DNA of 64,000 nt from Eulemur rufifrons (Eukaryota; Chordata; Mammalia; Primates; Lemuridae), in contig NC_091012.1 of assembly GCF_041146395.1 (NCBI RefSeq), forward strand, positions 14,622,193-14,686,192, in the 5' to 3' direction. Below, one piece after another: positions 11,860-22,712 of the stretch (position 1 is the stretch's first letter; the number at the start of each line of letters is the position of its first letter). A program made the translations under genes and the position numbers. Under the pieces are notes generated by a model, which did not search any database, was not told the DNA's origin, and worked only from the letters and a program-made list of their open reading frames with translations.

Positions 11860-13245
11860 AAGTATTAATTGAGAAAGTAAATCTCTATAAATTACCCAAA
11901 ATGCAGTTCACAAAGACAGACATATAGAAAATATGAAATAGAGGTTAAGAGACGTAGAGTGAGATTGTCTAATATGCATTTCATTAGAGTTCTAGACAAA
12001 GATAATAAATAGATGTGAGAGAACCAATACTGAAAGAATAACTGAAAATTTTCTAAAATTAAGAAAAGACAGAAATCTTTATATTCAGAAATCCCCACAC
12101 ATTCCAAGTAGTATAGTAGACAGATGTTCATAATAGGGACACCACAGTAAAATGATAGAGCATCAAAGACACAGAGGAGATCTTAAGTGACTAGGGAGAA
12201 AATATGTCTGTAAAATCAAAATAATTAGACAGCTAACTTCACAAAAGCAACAGTGGCAACCAGACAACAATAGAAATATATCTTCAAAATTCTGAGTGAA
12301 GATAAGTGACTCATAACTGTAATAAATTTCACTTAGTAATTTTACTAAGTGAAACACATAGGATAAATGTGATTAGGCAACACGTAAGGATAACTAAAAT
12401 GAAAACTTGATCTAATGAACATAATAAGAAATGCTGCCTTCAAAAACTAGAGAATGTTTATTCATTCTAAATATGAATTAAATATACATTTGAATATTGG
12501 CCACATGCTGGGCCAAAAAGTAAGACAAATTTTAGAGAATCAATATTCTATGGAACACATTTTCTAACCTAAGTTCAAAGAAGTTAGAAATCGAGGACAA
12601 ATTACAACACTCATAAATAATTTGTTGATCAATGTAAATTATAGTAGAAAATATTTAGGGCTGCATGATAATAAAATATTAGTGTTTTAAACATGTAGAA
12701 TGTAGTAAAACATTAAATGGGACATTCATAAGTTTTAGAACTTATTAAAGAAAATAAGCTAAAATAAAATTAGCTAAGTATCCAACTTAAATTAGAAAAA
12801 TAAAATTTAAACAAATCAAAGAACAAGAAATAATAAAATGAGTGGAAATAGAGGATCAAACTAGATAAAAGATGATTCTTTGAAAAGACAAAGATAAGTG
12901 ACAAATCCCTGACAAAATTCATCAATTAAATAAAGCCACAAATAAATAAGAATAAATATGAAAAGGAGGCACAATTAGAGATGGAGGGGATATTGAAAAA
13001 ATAGTCATATTAAGTTATAAACAAATTTATGCCAATATAGTCAAAAACAGGAAAAAGTGAACAAATTCCTAGAAAAATATAAACCACCAAAGCTGACTCA
13101 ATAAAAAAATAAACAAATCTAAATTATCATATAACTATTAAAGATATTGAATTAGTTGTAAACATATTTCTGCAAAAAGAATAAACCATTTCATGTGGGC
13201 TTTGTGAGTAAATTCTAGCAAATAGTTAATGAATCAAGAATTCCA
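11860..13245 (+). mobile_element. Old L1M/HAL1-like fragment B, first part
   Basis: The sequence from about 11860 to 12440 resembles the ORF1 distal part of L1M or HAL1. From about 12480 it follows ORF2 (GGGCCAAAAAGTAAGACAAAT, then a Lys/Asn-rich stretch and the ACAAATTCCTAGAAAAATAT block at 13059-13078). All frames are broken. It is interrupted by the Alu at 13246. Confidence 0.6.
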
Positions 13246-13557
13246 GAGCCAGGCACGGCAGCTCACACCTATAATCCTAGCACTTTGGGAAGCTGAGGTT
13301 GAACATTGCTTAAGTCCAGGAGTTCAACAACAGCCTGAACAGGAATGAGACCCTGTCTCTACAAAAAAATAGAAAAATTAGCTGGACATCATGGCTCACA
13401 CTTGTAGTCCCAGCTACTTGGGAGGCTGAAGTAGGAGGATGGCTTGAGCCCAGGAGTTGGAGGCTGCAGTGAGTTATGATGACTCCAGTACACACCAGCC
13501 TGGGAAACAGAGCAAAACTCTGTCTCAAAAAATAAATAAATAAATAAATAAATTCCA
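13239..13557 (+). mobile_element. Old Alu (AluJ-like), sense
   Basis: A dimeric Alu body at 13246-13550 lacks the lemur TATATA linker and ends in an (AAAT)n tail at 13531-13550. The word AATTCCA flanks it at 13239-13245 and 13551-13557. It is the more diverged of the Alus here and sits in old L1M DNA. Confidence 0.85.
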
Positions 13558-13668
13558 TCCTTACACAAACACTTTCAGAAGACAAGAAAGAAGAAATTCT
13601 CCCCAAATCATTTTATAACAATATATCCTTGATATAAAACTAGACAAAATAATTTTAAAGAACATTGA
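13558..13668 (+). mobile_element. Old L1M fragment B, second part
   Basis: ORF2-like sequence resumes (ACACAAACACTTTCAGAAGA, then AAATCATTTTATAAC) for about 110 bases before the younger L1 starts. Confidence 0.55.
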
Positions 13669-16600
13669 TATTGATAAAAACAAATGCAAATGGAAATACA
13701 ACACACCAAAATCTATGGGATACAATGAAAAGCAGTACTAAGAGAGAAATTGATATCAGTAAACCTCTACATAAACAAAAGTAGAAATATGTCAAATAAA
13801 CAGCCTAGCAATGCACTTTAAAGAACAAGAAAGGAAAAACAAATGAAACTCAAAATTAGTAGACATAAAGAAATAAAAAATATCAGAGCAGAGATAAATG
13901 AAATTGAGACAAAAACACAATAAAAAGATTAGCAAAACAAAAGGTTAGTTTTATGAAAAGGTAAACAAAATTGACTAAACTTTAGTTAGACTAAGAAAAA
14001 AAAGAATATCCAAATACATAAAATCAGAGATAAAAAAGGAGACATTATAATTGTTACCACAGAAATTCAAAGGAACATCAGAGACTATTATGATAATCTA
14101 TTATGATGCCAATAAATTGGGAAACGTAGAAGAAAAGGACAAATTCCTAGACACATACAGCCTACCAAGATTGAACCATGAAGAAATAGAAAACCTGAAC
14201 AGACCAATAATGAGTAACAACAGAAAAACAGTAATAAAAAGTCTCCCATCAAAGAAAAGCTCAGGACCTGATGGCATCAATGCCGAATTCTATGAAATAT
14301 TTAAAGAAGAACTAACATGAATTCTACTCAAACTATTCCAAAAACTTAAAGAAGAGGAAATACTTCCAAACTCCATTCTACAGGCCTGCAATAATACCTT
14401 GATACCAAAACCAGACAAGGACACAACAAAAAAGAAAACTACAGGCCAATATCACTGATGAACATAGATGCAAAGTCCCCAACAAAATACTTGCAAACCA
14501 AATATAACCATACATTAAAAAGATTATTCTCTATAATCACATGGGAGTCATCCTGAAGATGCAAGGATGGTTCAACACATGCAAATCAATAAGCATGATA
14601 CATCACATTAAGGACAAAAACCATATGATCATGTCAATAGAAGACAAAAAATGTGTTCAATAAAATTCAACATCCCTTCATGATAAAAACTCTTAACAAA
14701 GTGGTTACAGAAGGAACATATTATAACTCAAAACAGTAAAGGCCATATATGACAAATATATGGGGGAAAATTGAAAGCCTTTCCTTTAAGATCTGGAACA
14801 AGACAAGGTTGCCCAATTTCACTGGTTTTACACAACAGAGTACTGAAAGTCCTAACCAGAATAATTAGGCAAAGAAAGAAATAAAGGTCATCTAAATTGA
14901 AAAGAAGTCAAATTGTCCTTGTTTACAGATGACATTATCTTATGTTTAGAAAAACCTGAAGACTGTGCCAAAAACCTTTTAGAACTAATAAATGGATTCA
15001 GTAAGTTTGTAGGATACAAAATCAACATATAAAAATCAGCAGTATTCCTATATCCTAACAGTGAACAATCTGAAAAATAAATCAAGAAAGCAATCCCCTT
15101 TATAATAGCTATAAAAAAAGTTAAGACAAAATACCTAAGGATAAACTTAACTAAAGAAATGAAAGATCTCTACAATTAAAACTATAGAACACTGATGAAA
15201 GAAATTGAAGAGGACACAAACAAATGGAAAAATATCCCATGTTCATGGATTGGAAGAATTAATATTGTTAAAATGTCTGTAGTATCCAAAGTGATCTACA
15301 GATTCAATGCAATCCCTATCAAAATACCAATGACATTTTTCACAAAAATAGAAAAAGCAACTGTAAAATTAACAGGGAATGACAAAAGACCCTTAATAGT
15401 TGAAGTAGTCCCAAGCAAAAAGAACAAAGCTGGAGGCATTCCATTACCTGATTTCAAAATATACTACCAAGCTATAGTAACCAAAACAGCATGGTACTAA
15501 CATAAAAAGAGGCACAGATCAATGAAACAGAATAGAGAACCCAGAGATAAATCCATTCATTTACAGCCTACTCACTTTTTACAAAGGCACCAAGAACATA
15601 CATTGGAGAAAGGATAGACTCTTAAATGAATGGTGCCAGAAGAACTGAATATTCCTACACAGAATAATGAAATAAGACCCCTATCTCTCACTATATACAA
15701 AAATCAAACCAAAATGGATTAAAGACTTAAATGTAAGACCTGAAACTATGAAACTACTAGAAAACACTTAGGAAACACTTCAGGACTTTGGTCTGGGCAA
15801 AGATTTCTCAAATAAGACCTCAAAGGCACAGACAACCAAAGCAAAAGTTGACAAATGGGATTTTATCAAGCTAAAAATCTTCTGCACAGTGAAGTAAACA
15901 ATCAACAAAGTGAAAAGAAAACCTATAGAATGGGAGAAAATATTTGCAAACTATGGATTCAACAAAGGATTAATAACCAGAGTGTATAAGGAACTCAAAC
16001 AAACCAATAGCAAAAATCCAAATAATTTGATTTAAAAAGGGGCAAACGTCTGAATAGACATTGCTCAAAATAAGACATAGAAAATGCCAAAGGTATATGC
16101 AAAAGTACTCAACATCGCCAATCATTAGGGAAGTGAAAATCAAAACCACAATGAGAGATCATCTGACCCAAGTTAAAACAGATATTATCAAAAAAAAAAA
16201 AAAAAAAAACAGAAAACGAATGTTGGCAAGGATTGAGAGAAAGGGGAACATTCATACACTGTTGATCAGAAAGTAAACTAGTACAGCCACTACAGAAAAC
16301 AGTATGGGGGTTCTCAAAAAACTAAAAATCAACTAGCACATGATCCAGCAATCCCACACTGGATATATATCCAAAAGAAAGGAATCAGTATATTGAAGCA
16401 ATATCTGCCCTCCCATGTTTATTGCAGCACTAGTCACAATAGCCAAGATGTGGAATCAACTTAAGTGTTCATTAGTGGATGAATGGATAAAGGGGATGTG
16501 GTACATATATATATTGGAATAGTATTAAAGCCATAAAAAAGAATTAAATTCCATCATTTGCAGCAACATGGATGGAACTGGAGGATATTATATTAAATGA

Positions 16601-16997
16601 AATAAGCCAGTCATAGAAAGACAAATATAGCACGTTCTCACTCGTATGTGGGAGCTAAAAAAAAATTGATGTAATGGAGGTAGAGACTAGAATGATGGCT
16701 GGAAAAAGTAATGGGGATAAGGAAGAAGAGGGGGTTAGTTAAAGAGAACAAAACTACAGTGAGATAGAAAGAATATGATCTAGCACAAGAGAGCAACTAT
16801 AGTTAACAATATTGTGTATTTTACGATAGCTAGAGGAGAAAATTTGGAATGTTCCCAAAACAAAGAAATGATAAATGTTTGAGGCGATAGATATCCTAAT
16901 CACCAGATTTGATCCTTGCACATCTTATACTTGTATTGAAATATCACATGTACCCTAAAAATATGTACAACTAGTATGTATCAATACAAATTAAAAA
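13669..16997 (+). mobile_element. Younger 5'-truncated L1 (L1MA/L1PB-like), ORF2 plus 3' UTR
   Basis: This LINE-1 has lost ORF1 and the endonuclease start. ORF2 remains as broken frames, for example 14051-14320 with the [14 protein letters not shown] reverse-transcriptase block and 15195-15500. The catalytic loop reads FTDD at about 14922-14933, where active L1s have FADD. The Cys-rich end is also broken. The 3' UTR runs from about 16560 to an ending like AAATATGTACAACTAGTATG and AATTAAAAAGAAA near 16958-17000. An A run at 16189-16209 lies inside ORF2. It sits inside older L1M ORF2, which resumes at about 16998. It cannot retrotranspose. Confidence 0.85.
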
Positions 16998-18065
16998 GAA
17001 AGCAAAAGATGAGGGAGGAAGAAACCTACTAAACCAAATGTTAGCAAACCAATTCTATAATGCATGAAAAGATAATGCCTCATGTTCAGGTTGGATTATT
17101 CTAGGAATGCAAGATGAATTTCATATTAGAAAATTCACTTAGATAATTTACCACTTTAATGTATCTTTAGAAACCACCCCTTGTATCTGACATTGGATTC
17201 TGGCAATCCAAATAAGACAATAAAAAAAATAAAGGATTTAAGTTTTTTTGAAGTTAAAAAATTTAAAAATATCTTTATTCACAAATGATAGTTTTCACTA
17301 AAAGATTCTATAAGGCAATTATTAAAAATGAATAAGAAAGCATGGCAAAGTTACATTGATATGCGATCAATTCACAAAAGTCCATTGTATTTCTGTACAC
17401 CAGGAGCAAACTGAAATTCAATTTTTAAAACATACTATCTACAAGTGCAACAAAAAATAATGTTTCTAAGAATAAATGCAGCAAACGTGTACAAGACTTT
17501 AATGTAAAAAATCCTAAAACTATGTTAAAAGACATTTTTAAAAAAACCTAATTAATGGAAACACATGTCAGATGTACACGTGGGAAGACTGAATATTGGA
17601 ATCACATCAACTCTCCAACAAATTAATTCATGGAAATAATTAAATCCTAATTAAAATGCAAATTAATGTTTCACAGAACTTGACAATATGATTGCAAAGT
17701 GTATATGGAAGTACAGGTTGCCAATAGTTAAGACACTTTTGAACAAGGAAAGCAAGGTGATGGTACCTGTGTGACCCAATATCAAAACATATTAACACAA
17801 CCATGTGTAGTATCAGAGCCGGATTGGACAAACCAAGCAATGGGCCAAAAAGAGATCGAATAAACTGACCTATGAGTATGGTATGGAAACTTGATTTACT
17901 GCTGTTTCTATGGGAAAATCTGGACTGTTCACTAATTTAAGTGCATGAAAATGAATCCACAATTCACACCATACACATACAAAAAAATCAATCCAGATAG
18001 ACCAAAATTTTTACTGTCAAAGGCAAACTCTAAGACTTTGAAGAAGGGGAAAAAAAACCACATAT
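16998..18065 (+). mobile_element. Old L1M fragment B, third part (ORF2 C-terminal half)
   Basis: After the younger L1, sequence like ORF2 reappears (AAACCAAATGTTAGCAAACC at 17030-17049, TTCTAGGAATGCAAGATGAA at 17098-17117). It continues through the region encoding the C-terminal half to about 18065. All frames are broken. Together with 11860-13245 and 13558-13668 it makes one interrupted element. Confidence 0.7.
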
Positions 18066-18109
18066 AGGCAACGGAACCTGCAAAAAACAGCTTGGATTCA
18101 GAGACGCAG

Positions 18110-18345
18110 CTCTGGTTGGGTTAGGGGCTGTGGCCCTGGAGTTTTGCTGCCTCAGTTCCAATCCCAGCTTCATCACTTCCTAGATGAGTGGTCTTGGGAA
18201 AATTACTGAATTTCCCCAAGCAAGTGTCTTTATCTGTAATAACGGGGTAATATTAACACCCCCTGCAGAGGTTTTTGTAAAGGTTCAGTGAGATCCTTTC
18301 TGTAAAGTGCGTAGCACAGGATCAGCACGTGGTAGAAGCTCAGGA
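18110..18345 (+). mobile_element. MIR SINE
   Basis: This is a near full-length MIR. The tRNA-like 5' half includes TCCAATCCCAGCTTCATCAC, then GGTCTTGGGAAAATTACTGA, then the 3' part with TTCAGTGAGATCC and AGCACAGGATCAGCACGTGG. Confidence 0.88.
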
Positions 18346-19160
18346 ATGCCGCCAGGACAATGACCTGGCCATTTGGACAACCGTGGGAGAATCCAGGGAG
18401 CCAGAGCCACATTTCCTGGAGAAAAGCAGGAAATTCAAGATTTGATGCCCTGGTGAAGGAGGCTGAGGATTTTGTGATTTTCCAGGGGGAAGAGCTAGTT
18501 CTGAGGGAGACAGATGCCAGAATACAGAAGAAATGTTTAACCATTTAAAATGGACCAATGGCTGTTTACTCCAGCAGATTTTGCTATAAGATGAGGCAAC
18601 TATGCAGCCCATTTCTCTTTAACCTCATTTTGTCTGTAATTTCATATGTCACAGACATCTCATCATGTCAATATATGCAGATCTGCCACATTATGGATTT
18701 GTCTAAGGTCCTGTAGTGCAGATATAATATAATTTATGTAATTGATCCACTCTTGATGAACATTTAGATAGCTTCCATTTTATGTTTTTTTATTTTAAAA
18801 CCATAGGGGGAAAAATGAATCAATAGAAATGTAAAAACAAGCACATATACGCACCTACGTGTGCGTGTGTGTAGATAAAGCATTTCAAATTGGAGTGGGG
18901 ATGAAGAGACCCCATTCTGTACCAATTTCTGTGTAAGTGAAATCATAGAATCATTGAATGACAGGGTAGATGGGGCCTTAGAAATATCCAGTGGGATGAC
19001 TTTCAGTTTATAGCGTTGTTTGTTGCAACACCATTCAAAGTAGCCAAAATATGGGATCAGCCAAAAGGCCCATCAAAGGATAAACAGATAAATAAAATGT
19101 GCAGAGCACTAAACACAAATGGAAACATGTAATTGCTGAATGTTATAAACTCCTACTCTA
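18346..19160. other. Unique DNA with possible L1 tail; no gene seen
   Basis: The short overlapping frames at 18360-18612 have no recognised domain. The part from about 19015 to 19130 (AACACCATTCAAAGTAGCCA and following) resembles an L1 3' end region. Confidence 0.45.
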
Positions 19161-19164
19161 GGCT

Positions 19165-19310
19165 TAGCTGGAGGTAGGTGCTCTGCACATGTCACTTATC
19201 CTTACAACTCTCTTCTGAAGAAAGTACTGCTAGAGTGACCATGTGACAATAAGGAAACTGAAGTCATATTGTTAGTAAGTGGCGCACTTGGCAGTCCAAC
19301 AAGTAAAACC
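19165..19310 (-). mobile_element. MIR SINE fragment
   Basis: This is an antisense MIR: CACTTATCCTTACAACTCTC, then AAGGAAACTGAAGTCATATT and TTAGTAAGTGGC. Confidence 0.7.
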
Positions 19311-19959
19311 GAGAAGCCTGAATTACTCTGGTGAAGCACATGTGGGACTGCACAAGCCTACCCGACATGCTTGCTGTATACACACACCTCTGGCTTTTCC
19401 ACTACCCCCGGAAGATTCCCAGACCCAATTGCCATATCAGTTCTTCAAACTGAAGATGAGGCCCAGAGTCCTTCAGGGATCCAGCCAGCAGTAGGTAGTG
19501 GCCAAGGCAAGACAGGGACACCGTGGACCTGAGGCTCCTCAGCAAACTGCTGCCTAGGCAGAGAGCAGCCAGGCGGGCCCTTGGGTGGATGGAGAAGGGG
19601 AGCTTTACCCGGGAGAAGCCAGAATAGATGCTGATGAAATCCCTGAGGTTCTGTGATTCTCTGACAAGGAAGGTGAGGTCTTCACTTCCCTGCCTTTTCT
19701 TAGCCCTCTTCAAATTGTAGCAGAGTGCAGACACTAAGACACATAATTTATCACCACCATATCCTTCTTTCTAAAATGTTCTCATCATCTAATCACATCA
19801 CGACTCAAGAATGCAGAGGTGTCGCTCTCGGCCTGCAGAAAGGCTATTCCAGTTGCCCCGGGAGCCTCTGCTTCCTCGGAGACAATCTGGGCATCATGGA
19901 AGAGGAGTGAAGGTTAGGGCACAGGTGACCAGGAACATCTGGGTTCCCCTGCCCTCTGT
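19311..19959. other. Unique DNA, no gene seen
   Basis: The 110-residue minus-strand frame at 19402-19734 overlaps a plus-strand frame and shows no domain. Confidence 0.45.
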
Positions 19960-21170
19960 TAAATTTGTATTTATTAATTTTTAAATTCTCATACAGTAAA
20001 ATTCACTTGTTGGGTGCATAGTTCTAGATTTGACCAATGCATAGGATTGTGTAATCACTATCACAATCAAACACAGAGTGGCTCCATCACCCCCAGTGAC
20101 CTGTGTGCCACCCTCGGCCCCTCCCCGCTCGGTGGTCCTAGGTCTTTTGGCCTTTTCCAGAATGTCAGTTAACTGAAACCACACAGAATTAAGTCTTTGA
20201 GTCCAGCTGCTTTCAGCGGGCATAAGGCATCTGAAATTCATACATTCTGTTGTGTTAATCAACAGTGTGGTCCTTTTTACTGCCGAGAGGTATTCTGTCA
20301 ATAGATGAGCCACAGTTTGTGTATACATCCACCCACCGATGACTTCAGTTTAATCAGTTTGCAGTTTGAGGCAATTATGAATAAAGCCACTATAAATATT
20401 TACATACTTTACAAATGTAAGCACAGTTTTCCTTGTTTGTTTTTTTAACTTGGGTATATTCCTAGCTGGGATTACTGAAATGGTAAATGAATGTTTACCT
20501 TTCTAAGAAACTGTCAAACTTTTTGAAAGTGGCTGCACCACTCTGCATTGCTGCCTGCGATGTACAAGTTTCAGCTCTACACACTCACCAGGACGTGGTA
20601 TTTCCGATTTTTAACTTTACCTACTTGTAGCGACATCACCTTGTAAAGGAATTGGCATTTCCCTAATTGCTTGTAATGCTCAGCATCTTTTCACGTGCCT
20701 TTTGCCATCAGTATATCTTCTTTGATGAAGTGTCATTCAAGTCTTTTGCTCATTTATTTTTAGAGAGGTTTTAGATTCACAGCAAAATTGAGTGGAAGTT
20801 ATAGAATTTCCCATATACCCCTTCCTCATATATCTAAAAATTTGAAAATTTTACATGTTATGCTTACCTCTATGATATAGTTTGCATTTATTTTTATATC
20901 TTTGCATACACTTTTCTGATTATTCTAGCATCATTTTTGAAAGGGTTATCCATTCTCCATTGATTTGTTTTTGCACCTTTGTCAAAAATCAATTGATCGC
21001 ATTTGAGTGAGTCTCCTTCTAACTCTCCAATCTGTCCCATTGATCGAAGTGTCCATTCTTTTGCCAAAGCCAGACTGTCTTGATTACTGTTGCTTTACAG
21101 TAAATCTTGAAATTAGATTATATGAGTGCTTCAAATTTTCTTATTTTCAAAGTTTTTTGGCCATCTCGGC
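19960..21170 (-). mobile_element. Old L1M, antisense (3' UTR and ORF2 end)
   Basis: Read on the plus strand, the left part matches an antisense L1M 3' region (TAAAATTCACTTGTTGGGTG, TAGATGAGCCACAGTTTGTG, AACTGTCAAACTTTTTGAAA). The right part is the antisense ORF2 end (TTTGTCAAAAATCAATTGAT, CTGTTGCTTTACAGTAAATC). All frames are broken. Confidence 0.8.
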
Positions 21171-21489
21171 AGCCCTCTTTTAGTTCTGCTTTTACCTGTT
21201 TTATCCAATGAAAATCACTGGCCTGCACTGGCATCACACGTGATTCTCCAGCTTCCGGCCCAGCTCCCCTTCTCTGGCCACACACTCCCGCCTTGGGCGG
21301 TGAGCCTCCCCCAGAAACAGCCTCCGCCCTTCTCCTGCTCATGAACTCTCCCCAACCTACCACCACCCTCAGCAGCACCCTCACCATGCAATCTCCTCTG
21401 ACACTGTCACCTCACAATGCACAAGAACCTTTCCTTCCCGAAGCTTCTAAAGCACTTATTTTGAGATTCTCCTTGATCCCTTAGTGTGG

Positions 21490-21640
21490 ATCTGTGGCCT
21501 GGCGACATGACAATCACATGGGGAGTTATGAAAACCCAGATTCCTCCCTTGCTGACCCGCTGTCCAAGAGCCTCCTTGGTCATTGGTGGAGCCTGAGATT
21601 CTGATGATTTCACATTGGCCAGATGATTCTATGGCAGTCG
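21490..21640 (+). mobile_element. MER5-like hAT DNA transposon fragment
   Basis: It carries diverged features of MER5: ACAATCACATGGGGAGTTAT, then GGAGCCTGAGATTCTGATGA and TTTCACATTGGCCAGATGAT. It is a nonautonomous, inert element. Confidence 0.5.
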
Positions 21641-22000
21641 GGTGTGGGGACCCCTGTTATGACACGTATCCTGAACTACTCGTGTTGCTGGTCACTCTAT
21701 CGTGCATCTGTGAATACGTCTCATGCATAGAGACCTGGTCCTGCACTTCCGTGCTCTCCCCAAGCTCTTTTGTGCTCTTTGAATGTTTAGAATCCGTATT
21801 TTTAGAGGTAGTTATTGACTGAAGACTTGGTGGTAATCCAAAACTGCACAGCAGAGCTGAGCAGTTGCCAAGGAGACTGCATGGCCCTCCGAGCCAATCA
21901 CATTCACTATCTGGCCTCTGGCAGGAAAGTGGCTGCTGTTCTAGAAGAAGCAGTGGGTTGCAATCCTGATTGAGCAGCAGAACCCCATGGAAGCTCCAAG
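21641..22000. other. Unique DNA, no gene seen
   Basis: No domain, exon or clear repeat is visible. Confidence 0.4.
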
Positions 22001-22098
22001 AGCTCAGACCTACTGAATCCCCTGCTCTGGGGGAATCAGTTAACTGTGAAAGTTCTCTGGGTGGTCCCGGTGCAGCCCACCCCCTGCAAGAACCACTG
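22001..22098 (-). mobile_element. MER5A-like fragment
   Basis: CTCAGACCTACTGAATCCCC followed by a terminus reading AAGAACCACTG matches one end of MER5A. Confidence 0.55.
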
Positions 22099-22099
22099 A

Positions 22100-22265
22100 A
22101 TGGGGGAGGGGCAGAGGCCGTCCTGGCTCTACTCTAACCTGCCTGTCACCTTGGGCAGGTCCTCTTGCCTCCCTGCACTTCAATTTTCTCATCAAGAAAA
22201 GAGCTGAGGAAACAAAACATCTCTGAGGGCCTCGCGATGGTAACATTCTATGATCCTGTATTCTC
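22100..22265 (+). mobile_element. MIR SINE fragment
   Basis: It contains CACCTTGGGCAGGTCCTCTT, then CTTCAATTTTCTCATCAAGA, and ends near TTCTATGATCCTGT. This is the standard order of a sense MIR 3' half. Confidence 0.65.
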
Positions 22266-22371
22266 GTAACATTTGTCATAATTAGGCCGTTTAATGGTGA
22301 GATGCCTGATACCAGTGGATGTCCACTAGGGGTGCACTTGCTGAGTGTGGGGACGACAACGATGATTTGGG

Positions 22372-22712
22372 AATGCTACGGCTGAAATGTGCCCCTTCCA
22401 AGTTCATGTGTTGAAGCCCCAACCCCCAGGAGCTCAGAATGTGACTGTATTTGGACCTTTATATACTGTATTTGGGGTCTCCAAAGAGGCGATTAAGTTA
22501 AAATGAGGTCATTAGGGTGGGCCCCTACATGCCTGGAGTTCTTCTAAGAAGAGGAGATTGGGACACAGCACAGAGGGAGGGGGGAGCCCACCCTGCCAAC
22601 ACCCTGACCTCGGAGTCCAGCCCCAGAACTGTGAGACAGCAGTTTCTGCTGCCTAAGCTGCCCGGTTGGTGGTACTTTTTCATGGCAGCCCTAGGAAACT
22701 AACGCTAGCACG
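22372..22712 (+). mobile_element. MaLR (MLT1-like) LTR
   Basis: Diagnostic runs are TTCATGTGTTGAAGCCCCAA near 22401, TGTGACTGTATTTGGACC, AAATGAGGTCATTAGGGTGG, CCAGAACTGTGAGACAGCAG near 22623 and CCTAGGAAACTAACGC at the end. It is a noncoding solo LTR of the ERVL-MaLR group; the subfamily is not certain. Confidence 0.78.

Noticed and set aside
14051..15500. L1 ORF2 frames as functional reverse transcriptase
   Set aside because: The frame is broken many times, the catalytic loop is altered and ORF1 is absent.
16189..16209. Twenty-one-base A run as the tail of a separate retroinsertion
   Set aside because: L1 ORF2 sequence continues in order on both sides and no duplication flanks it; it is an expanded A tract inside ORF2.
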